Assembly: GCF_021869535.1 (NCBI RefSeq)
Contig: NW_026262734.1
Location: 72,315,839 to 72,379,838, forward strand
DNA: 64,000 nucleotides
Direction of reading: 5' to 3'
From: Mytilus californianus
Taxonomy: Eukaryota; Mollusca; Bivalvia; Mytilida; Mytilidae
Position 1 is the stretch's first letter; each line of letters begins with the position of its first letter. Positions 15,901-28,795 of the stretch are shown in pieces. A program made the position numbers and the translations under genes. The notes beneath the pieces were generated by a model. It searched no databases and was not told the origin of the DNA. It was given only the letters and a program-made list of their open reading frames with translations.

Positions 15901-18900
15901 TCAAATATTTATCTCATCTGCCTACAAACAGTTGAATATGATACAAAAGATGACTTTAGGATGATAAATACTACTAATGGACCTCTTTGTCTTCCTTATA
16001 AGGTCTCTTTTGGTCCATTTATACCTCTCATTTCCTCAAAATTTCTACTTTTTAGGCCAATAAATAAAAATTTTGGGGTAACTTTCACTCATTTATGATA
16101 GAAATGTTATTATAAATGATTAATTGAAGTATTCAAGCTGAATGAACAATCCGTATAAAAGTTTACTGTCTCCAAGGAGGTTTCAATAAGTCCATACGTA
16201 AAACTTAAATTTACGCCGCGTTCCAGAGAGGGACATAAAAAACTTCTTTTTTGGTGAATAATTTGTTGTTACTGCTTTAAAAATAATTTCATTTACTTAA
16301 AACTATATATTTATTAAAGTATTTCTTAGGAAAAATTTTCTAGTATAGCAGAATATAAGAAATAAGGAGAAAAAGCTCCCCAAAACTCTAAGTATGGCTT
16401 GTTCTGTCAACTAATATTCATGGTAAAGTCCTATTTCAAGGAAATTTTTTCATAAAATGTATTTTGGAGACTCAATCCACTCAGAATATTTTATTATTTG
16501 TAATATTTCACTTAAATAGCAAGAAATTTTAACACATGAGATCGAGTACTCACAAGGTCAAAGGTGCATGTACAGCTTCCCATAAAGAAGACTTTTTTGT
16601 TAAATAAACTGAATGTGACTTTTTTCCTTTGTAATACAGGTTATTTCAAGCATTCCTGTCAAGTTTTGTCATAATCAGTTCAATAGTTTGAGAAAAATCT
16701 AGTATAATGTAAGACGACATCTACAGCGATTCGAGCAAAATTTCTTCGAAATATCCAAACCAAGTCGCATCATGATAGAATATAGTGTGGACCAATAAAT
16801 GATCAAATATTTATCTCATCTGCCTACAAACAGTTGAATATGATACAAAAGATGACTTTAGGATGATAAATACTACTAATGGACCTCTTTGTCTTCCTTA
16901 TAAGGTCTCTTTTGGTCAATTTATACCTCTCATTTCCTCAAAATTTCTACTTTTTAGGCCAATAAATAAAAATTTTGGGGTAACTTTCACTCATTTATGA
17001 TAGAAATGTTATTATAAATGATTAATTGAAGTATTCAAGCTGAATGAACTATCTGTATAAAAGTTTACTGTCTCCAAGGAGGTTTCAATAAGTCCATACG
17101 TAAAACTTAAATTTACGCAGCGTTCCAGAGAGGGACATAAAAAACTTCTTTTTTTTTTGGTGAAGAATTTGTTGTTACTGCTTTAAAAATAATTTCATTT
17201 ACTTAAAACTATATATTTATTAAAGTATTTCTTAGGAAAAATTTTCTAGTATAGCAGAATATAAGAAATAAGGAGAAAAAGCTCCCCAAAACTCTAAGTA
17301 TGGCTTGTTCTGTCAACTAATATTCATGGTAAAGTCCTATTTCAAGGAAATTTTTTCATAAAATGTATTTTGGAGACTCAATCCACTCAGAATATTTTAT
17401 TATTTGTAATATTTCACTTAAATAGCAAGAAATTTTAACACATGAGAGTACTCACAAGGTCAAAGGTGCATGTACAGCTTCCCATAAAGAAGACTTTTTT
17501 GTTAAATAAACTGAATGTGACTTTTTTCCTTTGTAATACTGGTTATTTCAAGCATTCCTGTCAAGTTTTGTCATAATCAGTTCAATAGGTTGAGAAAAAT
17601 CTAGTATAATGTAAGACGACATCTACAGCGATTCGAGCAAAATTTCTTCGAAATATCCAAACCAAGTCGCATCATGATAGAATATAGTGTGGACCAATAA
17701 ATGATCAAATATTTATCTCATCTGCCTACAAACAGTTGAATATGATACAAAAGATGACTTTAGGATGATAAATACTACTAATGGACCTCTTTGTCTTCCT
17801 TATAAGGTCTCTTTTGGTCAATTTATACCTCTCATTTCCTCAAAATTTCTACTTTTTAGGCCAATAAATAAAAATTTTGGGGTAACTTTCACTCATTTAT
17901 GATAGAAATGTTATTATAAATGATTAATTGAAGTATTCAAGCTGAATGAACAATCCGTATAAAAGTTTACTGTCTCCAAGGAGGTTTCAATAAGTCCATA
18001 CGTAAAACTTAAATTTACGCCGCGTTCCAGAGAGGGACATAAAAAACTTCTTTTTTGGTGAATAATTTGTTGTTACTGCTTTAAAAATAATTTCATTTAC
18101 TTAAAACTATATATTTATTAAAGTATTTCTTAGGAAAAATTTTCTAGTATAGCAGAATATAAGAAATAAGGAGAAAAAGCTCCCCAAAACTCTAAGTATG
18201 GCTTGTTCTGTCAACTAATATTCATGGTAAAGTCCTATTTCAAGGAAATTTTTTCATAAAATGTATTTTGGAGACTCAATCCACTCAGAATATTTTATTA
18301 TTTGTAATATTTCACTTAAATAGCAAGAAATTTTAACACATGAGATCGAGTACTCACAAGGTCAAAGGTGCATGTACAGCTTCCCATAAAGAAGACTTTT
18401 TTGTTAAATAAACTGAATGTGACTTTTTTCCTTTGTAATACAGGTTATTTCAAGCATTCCTGTCAAGTTTTGTCATAATCAGTTCAATAGTTTGAGAAAA
18501 ATCTAGTATAATGTAAGACGACATCTACAGCGATTCGAGCAAAATTTCTTCGAAATATCCAAACCAAGTCGCATCATGATAGAATATAGTGTGGACCAAT
18601 AAATGATCAAATATTTATCTCATCTGCCTACAAACAGTTGAATATGATACAAAAGATGACTTTAGGATGATAAATACTACTAATGGACCTCTTTGTCTTC
18701 CTTATAAGGTCTCTTTTGGTCAATTTATACCTCTCATTTCCTCAAAATTTCTACTTTTTAGGCCAATAAATAAAAATTTTGGGGTAACTTTCACTCATTT
18801 ATGATAGAAATGTTATTATAAATGATTAATTGAAGTATTCAAGCTGAATGAACTATCTGTATAAAAGTTTACTGTCTCCAAGGAGGTTTCAATAAGTCCA

Positions 18901-20190
18901 TACGTAAAACTTAAATTTACGCAGCGTTCCAGAGAGGGACATAAAAAACTTCTTTTTTGGTGAATAATTTGTTGTTACTGCTTTAAAAATAATTTCATTT
19001 ACTTAAAACTATATATTTATTAAAGTATTTCTTAGGAAAAATTTTCTAGTATAGCAGAATATAAGAAATAAGGAGAAAAAGCTCCCCAAAACTCTAAGTA
19101 TGGCTTGTTCTGTCAACTAATATTCATGGTAAAGTCCTATTTCAAGGAAATTTTTTCATAAAATGTATTTTGGAGACTCAATCCACTCAGAATATTTTAT
19201 TATTTGTAATATTTCACTTAAATAGCAAGAAATTTTAACACATGAGAGTACTCACAAGGTCAAAGGTGCATGTACAGCTTCCCATAAAGAAGACTTTTTT
19301 GTTAAATAAACTGAATGTGACTTTTTTCCTTTGTAATACAGGTTATTTCAAGCATTCCTGTCAAGTTTTGTCATAATCAGTTCAATAGTTTGAGAAAAAT
19401 CTAGTATAATGTAAGACGACATCTACAGCGATTCGAGCAAAATTTCTTCGAAATATCCAAACCAAGTCGCATCATGATAGAATATAGTGTGGACCAATAA
19501 ATGATCAAATATTTATCTCATCTGCCTACAAACAGTTGAATATGATACAAAAGATGACTTTAGGATGATAAATACTACTAATGGACCTCTTTGTCTTCCT
19601 TATAAGGTCTCTTTTGGTCCATTTATACCTCTCATTTCCTCAAAATTTCTACTTTTTAGGCCAATAAATAAAAATTTTGGGGTAACTTTCACTCATTTAT
19701 GATAGAAATGTTATTATAAATGATTAATTGAAGTATTCAAGCTGAATGAACAATCCGTATAAAAGTTTACTGTCTCCAAGGAGGTTTCAATAAGTCCATA
19801 CGTAAAACTTAAATTTACGCCGCGTTCCAGAGAGGGACATAAAAAACTTCTTTTTTGGTGAATAATTTGTTGTTACTGCTTTAAAAATAATTTCATTTAC
19901 TTAAAACTATATATTTATTAAAGTATTTCTTAGGAAAAATTTTCTAGTATAGCAGAATATAAGAAATAAGGAGAAAAAGCTCCCCAAAACTCTAAGTATG
20001 GCTTGTTCTGTCAACTAATATTCATGGTAAAGTCCTATTTCAAGGAAATTTTTTCATAAAATGTATTTTGGAGACTCAATCCACTCAGAATATTTTATTA
20101 TTTGTAATATTTCACTTAAATAGCAAGAAATTTTAACACATGAGATCGAGTACTCACAAGGTCAAAGGTGCATGTACAGCTTCCCATAAA
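12983..20190. repeat. Higher-order repeat: two 3604-bp tetramers within the array
   Basis: Units 12-15 and 16-19 repeat the same four-unit pattern. First comes a unit with GCAGCG, ATCTG and the long T run plus GAAGAATT. Second is a unit with ACTGG, GGTTGAG, AACAATCCG and the ATCG insertion. Third is a GCAGCG unit with the short T run. Fourth is a unit with ACAGG, GTTTGAG, AACAATCCG and ATCG. The starts 12983, 16587 and 20191 are exactly 3604 bp apart. Two-type alternation extends over units 11-20. Such a pattern is what unequal crossing-over or amplification of multi-unit blocks produces. Confidence 0.85.
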
Positions 20191-23100
20191 GAAGACTTTT
20201 TTGTTAAATAAACTTAATGTGACTTTTTTCCTTTGTAATACAGGTTATTTCAAGCATTCCTGTCAAGTTTTGTCATAATCAGTTCAATAGTTTGAGAAAA
20301 ATCTAGTATAATGTAAGACGACATCTACAGCGATTCGAGCAAAATTTCTTCGAAATATCCAAACCAAGTCGCATCATGATAGAATATAGTGTGGACCAAT
20401 AAATGATCAAATATTTATCTCATCTGCCTACAAACAGTTGATTATGATACAAAAGATGACTTTAGGATGATAAATACTACTAATGGACCTCTTTGTCTTC
20501 CTTATAAGGTCTCTTTTGGTCAATTTATACCTCTCATTTCCTCAAAATTTCTACTTTTTAGGCCAATAAATAAAAATTTTGGGGTAACTTTCACTCATTT
20601 ATGATAGAAATGTTATTATAAATGATTAATTGAAGTATTCAAGCTGAATGAACTATCTGTATAAAAGTTTACTGTCTCCAAGGAGGTTTCAATAAGTCCA
20701 TACGTAAAACTTAAATTTACGCAGCGTTCCAGAGAGGGACATAAAAAACTTCTTTTTTGGTGAATAATTTGTTGTTACTGCTTTAAAAATAATTTCATTT
20801 ACTTAAAACTATATATTTATTAAAGTATTTCTTAGGAAAAATTTTCTAGTATAGCAGAATATAAGAAATAAGGAGAAAAAGCTCCCCAAAACTCTAAGTA
20901 TGGCTTGTTCTGTCAACTAATATTCATGGTAAAGTCCTATTTCAAGGAAATTTTTTCATAAAATGTATTTTGGAGACTCAATCCACTCAGAATATTTTAT
21001 TATTTGTAATATTTCACTTAAATAGCAAGAAATTTTAACACATGAGAGTACTCACAAGGTCAAAGGTGCATGTACAGCTTCCCATAAAGAAGACTTTTTT
21101 GTTAAATAAACTGAATGTGACTTTTTTCCTTTGTAATACAGGTTATTTCAAGCATTCCTGTCAAGTTTTGTCATAATCAGTTCAATAGTTTGAGAAAAAT
21201 CTAGTATAATGTAAGACGACATCTACAGCGATTCGAGCAAAATTTCTTCGAAATATCCAAACCAAGTCGCATCATGATAGAATATAGTGTGGACCAATAA
21301 ATGATCAAATATTTATCTCATCTGCCTACAAACAGTTGAATATGATACAAAAGATGACTTTAGGATGATAAATACTACTAATGGACCTTTTTGTCTTCCT
21401 TATAAGGTCTCTTTTGGTCCATTTATACCTCTCATTTCCTCAAAATTTCTACTTTTTAGGCCAATAAATAAAAATTTTGGGGTAACTTTCACTCATTTAT
21501 GATAGAAATGTTATTATAAATGATTAATTGAAGTATTCAAGCTGAATGAACTATCCGTATAAAAGTTTACTGTCTCCAAGGAGGTTTCAATAAGTCCATA
21601 CGTAAAACTTAAATTTACGCCGCGTTCCAGAGAGGGACATAAAAAACTTCTTTTTTGGTGAATAATTTGTTGTTACTGCTTTAAAAATAATTTCATTTAC
21701 TTAAAACTATATATTTATTAAAGTATTTCTTAGGAAAAATTTTCTAGTATAGCAGAATATAAGAAATAAGGAGAAAAAGCTCCCCAAAACTCTAAGTATG
21801 GCTTGTTCTGTCAACTAATATTCATGGTAAAGTCCTATTTCAAGGAAATTTTTTCATAAAATGTATTTTGGAGACTCAATCCACTCAGAATATTTTATTA
21901 TTTGTAATATTTCACTTAAATAGCAAGAAATTTTAACACATGAGAGTACTCACAAGGTCAAAGGTGCATGTACAGCTTCCCATAAAGAAGACTTTTTTGT
22001 TAAATAAACTGAATGTGACTTTTTTCCTTTGTAATACAGGTTATTTCAAGCATTCCTGTCAAGTTTTGTCATAATCAGTTCAATAGTTTGAGAAAAATCT
22101 AGTATAATGTAAGACGACATCTACAGCGATTCGAGCAAAATTTCTTCGAAATATCCAAACCAAGTCGCATCATGATAGAATATAGTGTGGACCAATAAAT
22201 GATCAAATATTTATCTCATCTGCCTACAAACAGTTGAATATGATACAAAAGATGACTTTAGGATGATAAATACTACTAATGGACCTCTTTGTCTTCCTTA
22301 TAAGGTCTCTTTTGGTCCATTTATACCTCTCATTTCCTCAAAATTTCTACTTTTTAGGCCAATAAATAAAAATTTTGGGGTAACTTTCACTCATTTATGA
22401 TAGAAATGTTATTATAAATGATTAATTGAAGTATTCAAGCTGAATGAACAATCCGTATAAAAGTTTACTGTCTCCAAGGAGGATTCAATAAGTCCATACG
22501 TAAAACTTAAATTTACGCCGCGTTCCAGAGAGGGACATAAAAAACTTCTTTTTTGGTGAATAATTTGTTGTTACTGCTTTAAAAATAATTTCATTTACTT
22601 AAAACTATATATTTATTAAAGTATTTCTTAGGAAAAATTTTCTAGTATAGCAGAATATAAGAAATAAGGAGAAAAAGCTCCCCAAAACTCTAAGTATGGC
22701 TTGTTCTGTCAACTAATATTCATGGTAAAGTCCTATTTCAAGGAAATTTTTTCATAAAATGTATTTTGGAGACTCAATCCACTCAGAATATTATATTATT
22801 TGTAATATTTCACTTAAATAGCAAGAAATTTTAACACATGAGAGTACTCAAAAGGTCAAAGGTGCATGTACAGCTTCCCATAAAGAAGACTTTTTTGTTA
22901 AATAAACTGAATGTGACTTTTTTCCTTTGTAATACTGGTCATTTCAAGCATTCCTGTCAAGTTTTGTCATAATCAGTTCAATAGTTTGAGAAAAATCTAG
23001 TAAAATGTAAGACGACATCTACAGCGATTCGAGCAAAATTTCTTCGAAATATCCAAACCAAGTCGCATCATGATAGAATATAGTGTGGACCAATAAATGA

Positions 23101-26100
23101 TCAAATATTTATCTCATCTGCCTACAAACAGTTGAATATGATACAAAAGATGACTTTAGGATGATAAATACTACTAATGGACCTCTTTGTCTTCCTTATA
23201 AGGTCTCTTTTGGTCCATTTATACCTCTCATTTCCTCAAAATTTCTACTTTTTAGGCCAATAAATAAAAATTTTGGGGTAACTTTCACTCATTTATGATA
23301 GAAATGTTATTATAAATGATTAATTGAAGTATTCAAGCTGAATGAACTATCCGTATAAAAGTTTACTGTCTCCAAGGAGGTTTCAATAAGTCCATACGTA
23401 AAACTTAAATTTACGCTGCGTTCCAGAGAGGGACATAAAAAACTTCTTTTTTGGTGAAGAATTTGTTGTTACTGCTTTAAAAATAATTTCATTTACTTAA
23501 AACTATATATTTATTAAAGTATTTCTTAGGAAAAATTTTCTAGTATAGCAGAATATAAGAAATAAGGAGAAAAAGCTCCCCAAAACTCTAAGTATGGCTT
23601 GTTCTGTCAACTAATATTCATGGTAAAGTCCTATTTCAAGGAAATTTTTTCATAAAATGTATTTTGGAGACTCAATCCACTCAGAATATTTTATTATTTG
23701 TAATATTTCACTTAAATAGCAAGAAATTTTAACACATGAGAGTACTCACAAGGTCAAAGGTGCATGTACAGCTTCCCATAAAGAAGACTTTTTTGTTAAA
23801 TAAACTGAATGTGACTTTTTTCCTTTGTAATACTGGTTATTTCAAGCATTCCTGTCAAGTTTTGTCATAATCAGTTCAATAGGTTGAGAAAAATCTAGTA
23901 TAATGTAAGACGACATCTACAGCGATTCGAGCAAAATTTCTTCGAAATATCCAAACCAAGTCGCATCATGATAGAATATAGTGTGGACCAATAAATGATC
24001 AAATATTTATCTCATCTGCCTACAAACAGTTGAATATGATACAAAAGATGACTTTAGGATGATAAATACTACTAATGGACCTCTTTGTCTTCCTTATAAG
24101 GTCTCTTTTGGTCCATTTATACCTCTCATTTCCTCAAAATTTCTACTTTTTAGGCCAATAAATAAAAATTTTGGGGTAACTTTCACTCATTTATGATAGA
24201 AATGTTATTATAAATGATTAATTGAAGTATTCAAGCTGAATGAACAATCCGTATAAAAGTTTACTGTCTCCAAGGAGGTTTCAATAAGTCCATACGTAAA
24301 ACTTAAATTTACGCCGCGTTCCAGAGAGGGACATAAAAAACTTCTTTTTTGGTGAATAATTTGTTGTTACTGCTTTAAAAATAATTTCATTTACTTAAAA
24401 CTATATATTTATTAAAGTATTTCTTAGGAAAAATTTTCTAGTATAGCAGAATATAAGAAATAAGGAGAAAAAGCTCCCCAAAACTCTAAGTATGGCTTGT
24501 TCTGTCAACTAATATTCATGGTAAAGTCCTATTTCAAGGAAATTTTTTCATAAAATGTATTTTGGAGACTCAATCCACTCAGAAAATTTTATTATTTGTA
24601 ATATTTCACTTAAATAGCAAGAAATTTTAACACATGAGATCGAGTACTCACAAGGTCAAAGGTGCATGTACAGCTTCCCATAAAGAAGACTTTTTTGTTA
24701 AATAAACTGAATGTGACTTTTTTCCTTTGTAATACAGGTTATTTCAAGCATTCCTGTCAAGTTTTGTCATAATCAGTTCAATAGTTTGAGAAAAATCTAG
24801 TATAATGTAAGACGACATCTACAGCGATTCGAGCAAAATTTCTTCGAAATATCCAAACCAAGTCGCATCATGATAGAATATAGTGTGGACCAATAAATGA
24901 TCAAATATTTATCTCATCTGCCTACAAACAGTTGAATATGATACAAAAGATGACTTTAGGATGATAAATACTACTAATGGACCTCTTTGTCTTCCTTATA
25001 AGGTCTCTTTTGGTCAATTTATACCTCTCATTTCCTCAAAATTTCTACTTTTTAGGCCAATAAATAAAAATTTTGGGGTAACTTTCACTCATTTATGATA
25101 GAAATGTTATAATAAATGATTAATTGAAGTATTCAAGCTGAATGAACTATCTGTATAAAAGTTTACTGTCTCCAAGGAGGTTTCAATAAGTCCATACGTA
25201 AAACTTAAATTTACGCAGCGTTCCAGAGAGGGACATAAAAAACTTCTTTTTTGGTGAATAATTTGTTGTTACTGCTTTAAAAATAATTTCATTTACTTAA
25301 AACTATATATTTATTAAAGTATTTCTTAGGAAAAATTTTCTAGTATAGCAGAATATAAGAAATAAGGAGAAAAAGCTCCCCAAAACTCTAAGTATGGCTT
25401 GTTCTGTCAACTAATATTCATGGTAAAGTCCTATTTCAAGGAAATTTTTTCATAAAATGTATTTTGGAGACTCAATCCACTCAGAATATTTTATTATTTG
25501 TAATATTTCACTTAAATAGCAAGAAATTTTAACACATGAGAGTACTCACAAGGTCAAAGGTGCATGTACAGCTTCCCATAAAGAAGACTTTTTTGTTAAA
25601 TAAACTGAATGTGACTTTTTTCCTTTGTAATACAGGTTATTTCAAGCATTCCTGTCAAGTTTTGTCATAATCAGTTCAATAGTTTGAGAAAAATCTAGTA
25701 TAATGTAAGACGACATCTACAGCGATTCGAGCAAAATTTCTTCGAAATATCCAAACCAAGTCGCATCATGATAGAATATAGTGTGGACCAATAAATGATC
25801 AAATATTTATCTCATCTGCCTACAAACAGTTGAATATGATACAAAAGATGACTTTAGGATGATAAATACTACTAATGGACCTCTTTGTCTTCCTTATAAG
25901 GTCTCTTTTGGTCCATTTATACCTCTCATTTCCTCAAAATTTCTACTTTTTAGGCCAATAAATAAAAATTTTGGGGTAACTTTCACTCATTTATGATAGA
26001 AATGTTATTATAAATGATAAATTGAAGTATTCAAGCTGAATGAACTATCCGTATAAAAGTTTACTGTCTCCAAGGAGGTTTCAATAAGTCCATACGTAAA

Positions 26101-27379
26101 ACTTAAATTTACGCCGCGTTCCAGAGAGGGACATAAAAAACTTCTTTTTTGGTGAATAATTTGTTGTTACTGCTTTAAAAATAATTCCATTTACTTAAAA
26201 CTATATATTTATTAAAGTATTTCTGAGGAAAAATTTTCTAGTATAGCAGAATATAAGAAATAAGGAGAAAAAGCTCCCCAAAACTCTAAGTATGGCTTGT
26301 TCTGTCAACTAATATTCATGGTAAAGTCCTATTTCAAGGAAATTTTTTCATAAAATGTATTTTGGAGACTCAATCCACTCAGAATATTATATTATTTGTA
26401 ATATTTCACTTAAATAGCAAGAAATTTTAACACATGAGAGTACTCAAAAGGTCAAAGGTGCATGTACAGCTTCCCATAAAGAAGACTTTTTTGTTAAATA
26501 AACTGAATGTGACTTTTTTCCTTTGTAATACTGGTCATTTCAAGCATTCCTGTCAAGTTTTGTCATAATCAGTTCAATAGTTTGAGAAAAATCTAGTAAA
26601 ATGTAAGACGACATCTACAGCGATTTGAGCAAAATTTCTTCGAAATATCCAAACCAAGTCGCATCATGATAGAATATAGTGTGGACCAATAAATGATCAA
26701 ATATTTATCTCATCTGCCTACAAACAGTTGAATATGATACAAAAGATGACTTTAGGATGATAAATACTACTAATGGACCTCTTTGTCTTCCTTATAAGGT
26801 CTCTTTTGGTCCATTTATACCTCTCATTTCCTCAAAATTTCTACTTTTTAGGCCAATAAATAAAAATTTTGGGGTAACTTTCACTCATTTATGATAGAAA
26901 TGTTATTATAAATGATTAATTGAAGTATTCAAGCTGAATGAACTATCCGTATAAAAGTTTACTGTCTCCAAGGAGGTTTCAATAAGTCCATACGTAAAAC
27001 TTAAATTTACGCCGCGTTCCAGAGAGGGACATAAAAAACTTCTTTTTTGGTGAATAATTTGTTGTTACTGCTTTAAAAATAATTTCATTTACTTAAAACT
27101 ATATATTTATTAAAGTATTTCTTAGGAAAAATTTTCTAGTATAGCAGAATATAAGAAATAAGGAGAAAAAGCTCCCCAAAACTCTAAGTATGGCTTGTTC
27201 TGTCAACTAATATTCATGGTAAAGTCCTATTTCAAGGAAATTTTTTCATAAAATGTATTTTGGAGACTCAATCCACTCAGAATATTTTATTATTTGTAAT
27301 ATTTCACTTAAATAGCAAGAAATTTTAACACATGAGAGTACTCACAAGGTCAAAGGTGCATGTACAGCTTCCCATATTA

Positions 27380-27828
27380 GGTGTAATACCACCATTGATT
27401 TTCCCCTATCAGTCTTTGTTAAATTTGCACTTTTCAAAAAATTGTGCAGAATTTAAAGAAATACTTGGCATGAGTAAAGATTTATCCTGTCCAGTACTAT
27501 AGAAAAAATTTCACATAACATTTCATTGCATATAAGAAAATAACCATCACTGGAAGTTAACCAATCAAATTTTCCCCCTTTTTTAACCTGTGTACAAGCT
27601 TTAGTAACCATGTAACCTCAAGTTTCCAAAATATTCTATAGAAACCCCAAATAAAGAAATAATAGTGCTTTGAAATACCCAAGATATATGTTTATGACTC
27701 AGAAATGTTTTACTGCAATGAAATGTAGGATCAATTACCTACAACTGTCAAATTCAAGGGAATATTTTTTTTTACCTATTTTCGTATGCAACCGGATGTG
27801 AAGTACTATGATTTGGTGGTATTACACC
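27380..27828. mobile_element. MITE-like element M, copy 2, at the right end of the array
   Basis: TIRs are GGTGTAATACCACCA (27380-27394) and TGGTGGTATTACACC (27814-27828), perfect inverted repeats of 15 bp, with TA immediately outside each end. Its right end coincides with the right border of the whole 25-kb insertion. It follows the last ~900-bp unit through CCCATATTA, the same context as copy 1. This suggests M belongs to the amplified element rather than being two independent insertions. Confidence 0.78.
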
Positions 27829-28637
27829 TATAAGACTTATTATAAATGGCCAAAAGTTAATTTTATATGAGCCTGTGCCTAAAAATAGAAGTTTTCAAAT
27901 GAAGTGAGGCAAATGTAATATTTTCCACTTACAACAATTTTCTGAAGTTGATAAGTTATAAAAAAACCTTCTACATATAATAAATGTACTTTCAATAGAA
28001 ATATAAGTTTCAGATAGCATAACACATGTGGATGAAATGGTCTTAAGCAATGTTAAGCTTAAAAAACAAGTTGTCAATTTAGACTGTTCCCCATATTTGC
28101 ATATTAAAAAGCATATAAATGATATCGGAGATGGAAATATGCTTCTTTTTGCTCAAATCTTTGCTTAAATATGATGAAACATGAAGCCTGGATGTAACAA
28201 AACTGTTGATTTCAACTTTTTATGTAGACAGTATGGTCTGATGCAAAGTTTATTCACTTTACTGTTTAAAACCCGTATGAGAATTCAGCCTCTAAAGGCC
28301 AATATTTTAACCACTAGCTATCCAACAGAAGAAAATAAAGGTAGTCTGTGAAACAGACAAGGTCAAACAACCAGTAATAAGTGCTTTTGATACAGATTCA
28401 ATGAAATCTGCTAAAAGGAATTCAACTTGTATGTGCATAGAACCTCATATATCACTTGCGTCATACGGACTGTTAGACTTAGACCATAAAAACAGCACAT
28501 TTTGCACTTTTTTCTGTTTATATCTACTTTTCTTTGTGTTCAGAGTTCACAAATGAGTAAAACATCTAAATTGAATACCATTAACACAAATTGAAAATCA
28601 AAAAACCTGTCAGAGAGAAAGTAAGCAAGTAAATTAA
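27829..28637. repeat. Copy B of the 1.75-kb repeat, right half
   Basis: From TATAAGACTTAT onward this follows copy A from 869 to about 1680, with small differences such as a short deletion near 27910. Together with 1755-2623 it reconstitutes one copy, confirming that the 25-kb array is an insertion inside it. TA (up to TATAA) is present on both sides of the insert, at 2622-2626 and 27829-27833. Confidence 0.88.
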
Positions 28638-28644
28638 AATAAGG

Positions 28645-28795
28645 TTTTGTCTCATTAAAAAAATTGCACCAATTTTTTTTTGTTAAATCTTTTGTGTGTG
28701 TAATGTAAAAAAATATAAAGGAAAATACACTTTAATTAAAGGGAACTATATTCGTGGACAACGAAAATCGGGGTCATTAATTGTGGTCTCGGGCC
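28645..28795. repeat. Copy C fragment of the 1.75-kb repeat, internally deleted
   Basis: 28645-28706 matches copy A near 170-235 (the tract around GTCTCATTAAAAAAATTGC). After a jump, 28710-28795 matches about 505-585 (ACACTTTAATTAAAGG and the GTGGTCTC tract). It is a third, heavily deleted member of the tandem set, and homology ends near 28795. Confidence 0.75.

Larger units (their letters stand above)
2624..27374. repeat. 27-unit tandem array of a ~900-bp satellite-like repeat
   Basis: The junction CCCATAAAGAAGAC recurs with the G of AAAG at 2628, 3526, 4901, 5799, 6697, 7591, 8489, 9387, 10285, 11183, 12081, 12983, 13885, 14787, 15685, 16587, 17489, 18391, 19289, 20191, 21089, 21987, 22885, 23783, 24685, 25583 and 26481. 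Most units are 898 or 902 bp (one 894). The 902-bp units carry either a 4-bp ATCG insertion near the unit end or a longer T run. A 475-bp segment containing a TIR element separates units 2 and 3. Units are nearly identical, so homogenisation is recent. All frames are stop-rich and I find no coding capacity. Very regular arrays of this type are also collapse or expansion risks in assembly, so the copy number of 27 is provisional. Confidence 0.95.

Noticed and set aside
2624..27374. CRISPR array or rDNA-like gene cluster
   Set aside because: Units are about 900 bp with no alternating unique spacers, no rRNA or other RNA gene is recognisable, and the surroundings are eukaryotic.
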